DNA of 10,728 nucleotides from JBDREF01 sp043820045 (GTDB lineage: Bacteria; Planctomycetota; Phycisphaerae; Sedimentisphaerales; Anaerobacaceae): assembly GCA_043820045.1 (NCBI GenBank), contig JBDREF010000090.1:1-10728 (forward strand), read 5' to 3'. Positions within the stretch are counted from its first letter, which is position 1. Each line of letters begins with the position of its first letter. Below the pieces are notes generated by a model that made no database searches, had not been told where the DNA came from, and saw nothing but the letters and a program-made list of their open reading frames with translations. The position numbers were made by a program, and so were the translations under genes. Of the stretch, positions 6,762 through 10,728 are shown piece after piece.

Positions 6762-6775
6762 GTCGATAAATCGAC
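6762..6775. promoter_or_regulatory. Perfect 6-bp inverted repeat in the long leader of the LamG gene
   Basis: GTCGAT-AA-ATCGAC lies about 190 bases upstream of the LamG start and about 90 bases downstream of the predicted transcription start. It could be an operator or a small RNA hairpin. A 12-base symmetric site can arise by chance. Confidence 0.25.
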
Positions 6776-6961
6776 CGAAATAGCCTGCCTCGAAGAGACA
6801 GTTCATGCCCCGATCAATGACTGGCCGCTTTGCAAAGGAAGGAGGCCATCTGACGTTGCGATAAATTCTGACGGCTTGGGATGCCTGAAATCACAAACAG
6901 TAGTGAGATCGAGCACTAATCGCGGCCGCAAACACCTAAATTCTCTTGAAGGAGGACAACC

Positions 6962-9106
6962 ATGTGCAAGAAACTGACCTGCTTAGTTGCCTTTTTTGTA
7001 TTACTCGGCGCGGTTTCGCCCGACCTGGGCGCCGATCCCGACCCGAGCCTTACGGGCTGGTGGACCTTTGATGGCCATGCCCTTGATATATCAGGCAATG
7101 ACCGTCATGGTACGATCCACGGCAGTCCGCAGTATGTGCCCGGGGTCTTCGGAGAAGCTCTGGAGTTTCAGGCAAATCCAGATTACCTAACCATAGACGG
7201 GTACAAAGGCATCCTCGGGACGAACCCTTTTAGCATAACCGCCTGGGTCAGAACGACGAACACTGCAATCGAGCAAATTGTGCATTGGGGTGCTCAAGTC
7301 AACGAACAGAGAGTGGAATTCCGGATCAACAGCAACAGGCTGCGCATCTCACACGGGGCCGGCAATGTTCAGGGCGAAACCGATTTGACCGACGGCGAAT
7401 GGTACCACGTTGCGGTCTCAGTAATAGAGAACGCCACGGCTTCAAGTGGAGACGTGACGTTCTATGTGAACGGCGAGGATGATACGATGGTGTCGTCGGA
7501 CCCGGAGAGGTGGAATATCGTCGCCAACCCCACACTGGACGTCACCATAGGCTGGCGTCCGACGCAGCAGGATAGACCTTTTATCGGCACCATCGATGAT
7601 ATCCGCATCTACGATACGGTGCTCACGCAGGAAGAGGTTCAGCAGATCATGTTAGGAGGCGGCGAGCCGTATCCGTTTGCGTCGAGTCCGGACCCGGCCG
7701 ACGGCGCCTCTGTTGAAGATACTTGGGTCAGCCTGAGCTGGTCGCCCGGGGCACTTGCCGTCTCGCACGATGTGTATCTGGGCGATAATTTCGACGAAGT
7801 CAATGACGGTACTCCCGGCGCGCCGGGATTCCGCGGCAATCAGACCGCGACTACTCTTGTCGCCGGCTTCCCGGGATTTCCCTATCCTGACGGCCTTGTC
7901 CCGGGCACCACTTACTACTGGCGGATCGACGAGGTCAACGAGGCAGAGCCCAATAGTCCGTGGAAAGGCAAAATATGGAGTTTCTCGGTCCCGCCCAGGA
8001 CGGCCTACAATCCCGATCCGCCGGACGGCGCCGAACTCGTTGACCCCAACGCAGAGCTAAGCTGGACGCCGGGTTTTGCGGCGAAATTGCACACCGTATA
8101 TGTCGGCACAGATTTCGACGATGTGAACAATGCCGCGGGCGGCATACCATCGGGATTCGCAAGTCATAGCCCCGGCCCTCTCGAACTGGAGAAGGTTTAC
8201 TACTGGCGAGTCGATGAGTTCGATGCAGTGGATACATACAAAGGCGATGTCTGGAGCTTTACGACTCCGGGCGCTGCCGGCAGCTTGCAGCCGGCTAACG
8301 GCGCGACCGATGTGCAGATAAACTCGACGTTAAACTGGACGCCTGCAACCAATGCCGTTTCGCACGATCTGTACTTTGGCACTGATAGAGATGCCGTAAA
8401 GAATGCCACAATTGCTTCGCCGCAGTTCAAGGGCAATATGGCCGCAGGTTCCGAGACCTACGATCCCGGAAAGCTCGCCTGGCACAGCGACCACTACTGG
8501 CGCGTCGATGCGGTCTATGGCACTGGAACGGTTAAAGGCCTCGTCTGGGGCTTCACGACTGCCGACTTTCTCCTTGTCGATGATTTCGAGTCGTATAACG
8601 ACATTGACCCGCCCGATCCCAACAGTAACAGAATATTCGAGTCGTGGATTGACGGTTTCGGAACCACTGACAACGGTGCTCTCGTCGGCAATGACCTGCC
8701 TCCTTATGCAGAGCAGACTATCGTCCACGGCGGCGTTCAGTCGATGCCATACTCGTACGACAACAACCTCAAGACTTCCGAGGCAACGATGACGCTGGTT
8801 TCCCCGCGCGACTGGACCGCCGAAGGTGTAACGAAGCTGTCACTATGGTTCCGGGGCAGCGCGACTAATGCTGCCGAGAGGATGTATGTTGCCCTTAACG
8901 GCAGTGCGGTTGTCTATCACGACGCCGCCGCAGCGACGCAGACAGGAAGGTGGACCGAGTGGGTTATCGACCTGCAGGCGTTTGCCGATCAGGGTGTGAA
9001 TCTCGCCAACGTCGACACGATTACCATTGGCATCGGCACCAGGAATAGTCCGGCCGCCGGCGGCCCAGGGACGATGTACTTCGACGACATCCGGCTTTAT
9101 CAGTAA
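6962..9106 (+). CDS. Secreted LamG + three Fn3-like repeats + C-terminal CBM-like domain protein (714 aa)
   Basis: ATG 6962 is preceded by AAGGAGG, a near-ideal ribosome site. Residues 1-24 (MCKKLTCLVAFFVLLGAV...) form a signal peptide that shares its first residues with the 722-residue paralogue. Residues 30-230 are a LamG domain (LTGWWTFDGHALDISGNDRHG, GEWYHVAVSV, FIGTIDDIRIYDTVLTQEE). Fn3-like repeats lie at about 240-343, 348-435 and 438-533 (TYYWRIDEVN, VYYWRVDEFD, HYWRVDAVY). The C-terminal domain (537-714, LLVDDFESYND to MYFDDIRLYQ) is nearly the same as the fragment at 2-463. There is no catalytic motif and no visible anchor. The likely role is extracellular glycan binding or scaffolding. 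The GH117 gene follows after 100 bases on the same strand, so a shared transcript is possible. Confidence 0.93.
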   Translation: MCKKLTCLVAFFVLLGAVSPDLGADPDPSLTGWWTFDGHALDISGNDRHGTIHGSPQYVPGVFGEALEFQANPDYLTIDGYKGILGTNPFSITAWVRTTNTAIEQIVHWGAQVNEQRVEFRINSNRLRISHGAGNVQGETDLTDGEWYHVAVSVIENATASSGDVTFYVNGEDDTMVSSDPERWNIVANPTLDVTIGWRPTQQDRPFIGTIDDIRIYDTVLTQEEVQQIMLGGGEPYPFASSPDPADGASVEDTWVSLSWSPGALAVSHDVYLGDNFDEVNDGTPGAPGFRGNQTATTLVAGFPGFPYPDGLVPGTTYYWRIDEVNEAEPNSPWKGKIWSFSVPPRTAYNPDPPDGAELVDPNAELSWTPGFAAKLHTVYVGTDFDDVNNAAGGIPSGFASHSPGPLELEKVYYWRVDEFDAVDTYKGDVWSFTTPGAAGSLQPANGATDVQINSTLNWTPATNAVSHDLYFGTDRDAVKNATIASPQFKGNMAAGSETYDPGKLAWHSDHYWRVDAVYGTGTVKGLVWGFTTADFLLVDDFESYNDIDPPDPNSNRIFESWIDGFGTTDNGALVGNDLPPYAEQTIVHGGVQSMPYSYDNNLKTSEATMTLVSPRDWTAEGVTKLSLWFRGSATNAAERMYVALNGSAVVYHDAAAATQTGRWTEWVIDLQAFADQGVNLANVDTITIGIGTRNSPAAGGPGTMYFDDIRLYQ

Positions 9107-9143
9107 TCCCGAGCGAGTCGATTGTAACGGCTGGTAACAAATA
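8645..9143 (+). repeat. Duplicated 3' gene segment, copy 2 (partner 2-500)
   Basis: This is the second copy of the segment described at 2-500: the same length to the stop codon, no indels, and continued similarity for about 35 bases beyond the stop. Confidence 0.8.
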
Positions 9144-9145
9144 CG

Positions 9146-9174
9146 GGGTGCGGTTCGCCCCACCCTGTTATTTT
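9146..9174 (+). terminator. Weak terminator-like hairpin after the 714-residue LamG gene
   Basis: GGGTGCGG pairs with CCCCACCC around a TTCG loop (one C-C mismatch), followed by TGTTATTTT. It starts 40 bases past the stop. It may end or attenuate the transcript before the GH117 gene, whose start lies 33 bases further on with no obvious promoter of its own. Confidence 0.45.
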
Positions 9175-9206
9175 GTCGCGCCAATATCAGGTCCGGTGAG
9201 GTAGTT

Positions 9207-10424
9207 ATGAAGACAACGGAGAAAGCAAAGGCGGATTACCTGGGCAAATGCCTCTCCTCTGGCGTATGTATTATGATACTTGTGTTTTGCATGGCGGGCT
9301 GCGCGAAATCGTTGAGCGAGGAAGAGATAGACCATCTGGGTATCACCAACCCCAAGAAGTTAAGCGCGGCGTCGAAACGTGCCTTGAAGTGGCCAAGGAT
9401 CGGCAATGAGTGGTTCGGCGAGTTTCAGGTCTTCGATCTTAAAGGGGACCTGGCGTATGAAGAGGGTGTGGTTCGGCGAGATCCCAGCGCTGTCATCAAG
9501 GTGGACGGCAAGTACTTCGTCTGGTATTCCAAAAGTACCGGGCCGTCTCACGGCTTCGCCGGAAACGTTGAGACAGAGAAGGTCTTTCCCTGGGATCGAT
9601 GTGACATCTGGTACGCCACCTCAACAGATGGATGGACCTGGAAAGAAGAGGGCTTGGCCGTGGCGAGAGGCCCCAGAGGTGCCTATGACGACCGATCCGT
9701 ATTCACTGTGGAAGTCTTACAACACGAAGGCAAGTACTATCTGGTTTACCAGACCGTCAAAAGTCCTTACACGGTCCGAGTGAAGAACCAGATCGGTCTG
9801 GCCTGGGCTGATTCGCCCCGCGGTCCCTGGACCAAGAGCAAAGAACCGATTCTGAGTCCGGCCGACAACGGTATCTGGCGCGGCATTGAACAGAACCGAT
9901 TCGATGTGATTAAGAAAGGCGACTTTGACAGTCACAAGGTCCACGACCCCTGCCTGATGTTCTACAGGAACAAGTTCTACCTGTACTACAAAGGCGAGCA
10001 GATGGGTGAGGAAATCACCTTTGGCGGCCGACAGATCCGGCACGGCGTGGCAATTGCCGACAATCCGCGAGGACCCTATGTCAAATCGCAGTACAACCCA
10101 ATATCAAACAGCGGACATGAAGTCTGCGTTTGGCATTACAACGGCGGCATAGCCTCTTTGATTACCACCGATGGTCCCGAGAAGAACACGATTCAGTGGG
10201 CGCCTGACGGAATCAACTTTGAAATCAAGTCTGTACTCAAAGGCGCACCCCATGCCATCGGCCTGAATCGCACTCTGGACACCGAGAGAGAACCCTTTGC
10301 TGCCTTGGAATGGGGCCTGACGCATCAATACAAAACGAGCGATTATCAGTGTATTTGCAGATTCCATGGAAGGAGAGTGTCCGGTCACGTGGCGAAAGGG
10401 GCAAAAGCAGGAACAGAGAAATAG
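9207..10424 (+). CDS. GH117-family glycoside hydrolase, probable lipoprotein
   Basis: The 405-residue product fits glycoside hydrolase family 117, five-bladed propeller enzymes. Characterised members act as exo-alpha-1,3-(3,6-anhydro)-L-galactosidases on agar oligosaccharides. The N-terminus (ILVFCMAGC, Cys32) resembles a lipoprotein signal with Met at -3, so envelope anchoring is likely. Family motifs are RRDPSAV (Asp92, matching the proposed base), CDIWYATSTDGWTW (132-145), YDDRSVFTVEV (160-170), KVHDPCL (Asp247), YYKGEQMGE (260-268), NSGHE (His304 and Glu305, matching the catalytic acid region) and GPEKNTIQWAPDG (323-335). The key acidic and histidine positions appear intact. ATG 9207 follows GGTGAGG. 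It lies 100 bases after the LamG gene on the same strand and may be co-transcribed with it. The exact substrate is inferred from the family. Confidence 0.9.
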   Translation: MKTTEKAKADYLGKCLSSGVCIMILVFCMAGCAKSLSEEEIDHLGITNPKKLSAASKRALKWPRIGNEWFGEFQVFDLKGDLAYEEGVVRRDPSAVIKVDGKYFVWYSKSTGPSHGFAGNVETEKVFPWDRCDIWYATSTDGWTWKEEGLAVARGPRGAYDDRSVFTVEVLQHEGKYYLVYQTVKSPYTVRVKNQIGLAWADSPRGPWTKSKEPILSPADNGIWRGIEQNRFDVIKKGDFDSHKVHDPCLMFYRNKFYLYYKGEQMGEEITFGGRQIRHGVAIADNPRGPYVKSQYNPISNSGHEVCVWHYNGGIASLITTDGPEKNTIQWAPDGINFEIKSVLKGAPHAIGLNRTLDTEREPFAALEWGLTHQYKTSDYQCICRFHGRRVSGHVAKGAKAGTEK

Positions 10425-10492
10425 ATGCCCCCATATGCCCTGACCGCTAAACTGTAGTAGCCATTCCTTTCCTATCATTTCAAAATATGTGC

Positions 10493-10723
10493 CTAAGTTG
10501 CTCGCACTGGCGGCCTGGCAAACCAGTGTATTAAACCGCAGTTGTAGCACATCAATGTTATCGCCGTGCGATTTGCCCAATCCAACCCAAGTAAGGTCAT
10601 CCCTGCCGTATTCAACATTGCCGAACCTTTAAGAAATCTCGTGTGCTTACAGTGATTGCATTCGAAGCCCTCGTCATTGATCATCGCGATTGCGAATCCG
10701 GCTAATCTCTTCCAAAATCCCAT
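10493..10723 (-). CDS. Small Zn-ribbon protein (DUF2082-like)
   Basis: The 76-residue product has two zinc knuckles, CNHC (Cys22, Cys25) and CYNC (Cys59, Cys62), around a conserved-looking core with MLNTAGMTLLGLDWAN (36-51), and then GLIHWFA. This is the layout of the short proteins annotated as nucleic-acid-binding Zn-ribbon (DUF2082-like); function is unknown and the family match is from memory. ATG 10723 is used, but only five bases lie upstream in the window, so the ribosome site cannot be judged and a longer N-terminus is possible. It converges on the GH117 gene; I see no clear terminator in the 68 bases between them. Confidence 0.75.
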   Translation of the reverse strand: MGFWKRLAGFAIAMINDEGFECNHCKHTRFLKGSAMLNTAGMTLLGLDWANRTAITLMCYNCGLIHWFARPPVRAT

Positions 10724-10728
10724 TCTGA

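Larger units (their letters stand above)
6393..6961. other. 569-base divergent intergenic region
   Basis: This region lies between the minus-strand propeller gene and the plus-strand 714-residue LamG gene. It holds a candidate promoter on each strand, a GACCT-GA-AGGTC repeat (6640-6651) in the plus-strand promoter spacer, and a perfect inverted repeat at 6762-6775. A plus-strand open frame from TTG 6666 to 6977 overlaps the LamG start and lacks a convincing ribosome site or recognisable domain, so I do not call it. I recognise no riboswitch or small RNA family. Confidence 0.6.

Noticed and set aside
6666..6977. 103-codon plus-strand frame starting TTG upstream of the 714-residue LamG gene
   Set aside because: No ribosome site, unrecognisable low-conservation-looking sequence, and it overlaps the LamG start and its ribosome site. 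It is more likely leader sequence.
3274..9106. Fn3-like repeats as a CRISPR or DNA repeat array
   Set aside because: The repetition is at protein level (YYWRIDEVN-type motifs every ~90-100 codons), not a short regular DNA repeat.

Overview
The window looks like a chromosomal stretch from a marine or sediment member of the Planctomycetota, most likely class Phycisphaerae (Sedimentisphaerales-like). I infer this from the gene style, not from a marker gene. The signs are long secreted LamG proteins with 'YYWRIDEVN'-type repeats, a Tat-exported type I sulfatase, a GH117-type glycosidase, and mostly moderately high GC sequence broken by an AT-rich regulatory island. I see no rRNA, tRNA, CRISPR array, transposase or phage gene.

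Layout. (1) 2-463, plus strand: the C-terminal end of a secreted LamG/Fn3-like protein that starts before the window. (2) 578-2119, minus: a Tat-signal sulfatase with the CxPSR formylglycine motif. (3) 2120-2971: a regulatory zone holding a cold-shock protein gene (2330-2533, minus) with a clean terminator, a structured leader and a candidate promoter; divergent from it is a strong sigma70-type promoter, followed by a perfect inverted repeat and a 53-residue zinc-finger gene (2972-3133, plus). (4) 3274-6392, minus: a two-gene unit made of a C-terminally broken propeller-like secreted protein (5523-6392) and a complete 722-residue LamG/Fn3-like protein (3274-5442). (5) 6393-6961: a 569-base divergent intergenic region with candidate promoters on both strands. 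(6) 6962-10424, plus: a 714-residue LamG/Fn3-like paralogue followed by a GH117-family lipoprotein. (7) 10493-10723, minus: a small Zn-ribbon protein.

How the genes fit together. The sulfatase, the GH117 enzyme and the large surface or secreted LamG proteins suggest breakdown of a sulfated, anhydrogalactose-containing polysaccharide such as agar or porphyran. GH117 enzymes typically remove 3,6-anhydro-L-galactose from the non-reducing end, and S1 sulfatases remove sulfate esters. The LamG/Fn3-like proteins have no recognisable catalytic domain and probably bind glycans or act as surface scaffolds. The cold-shock and zinc-finger genes look like unrelated housekeeping or regulatory genes between the polysaccharide genes.

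The most noteworthy observations are these. A gene-fusion scar at about 5575-5590 joins a truncated propeller gene, out of frame, to the last codons of a vanished LamG gene. Three copies of one C-terminal domain lie within 9 kb, one pair sharing even its 3' flank. The two full-length paralogues carry very different LamG domains on a well-conserved scaffold. The zinc-finger gene has a strong promoter with a perfect inverted repeat next to the expected transcription start. I do not see a convincing new defence or mobile system here.
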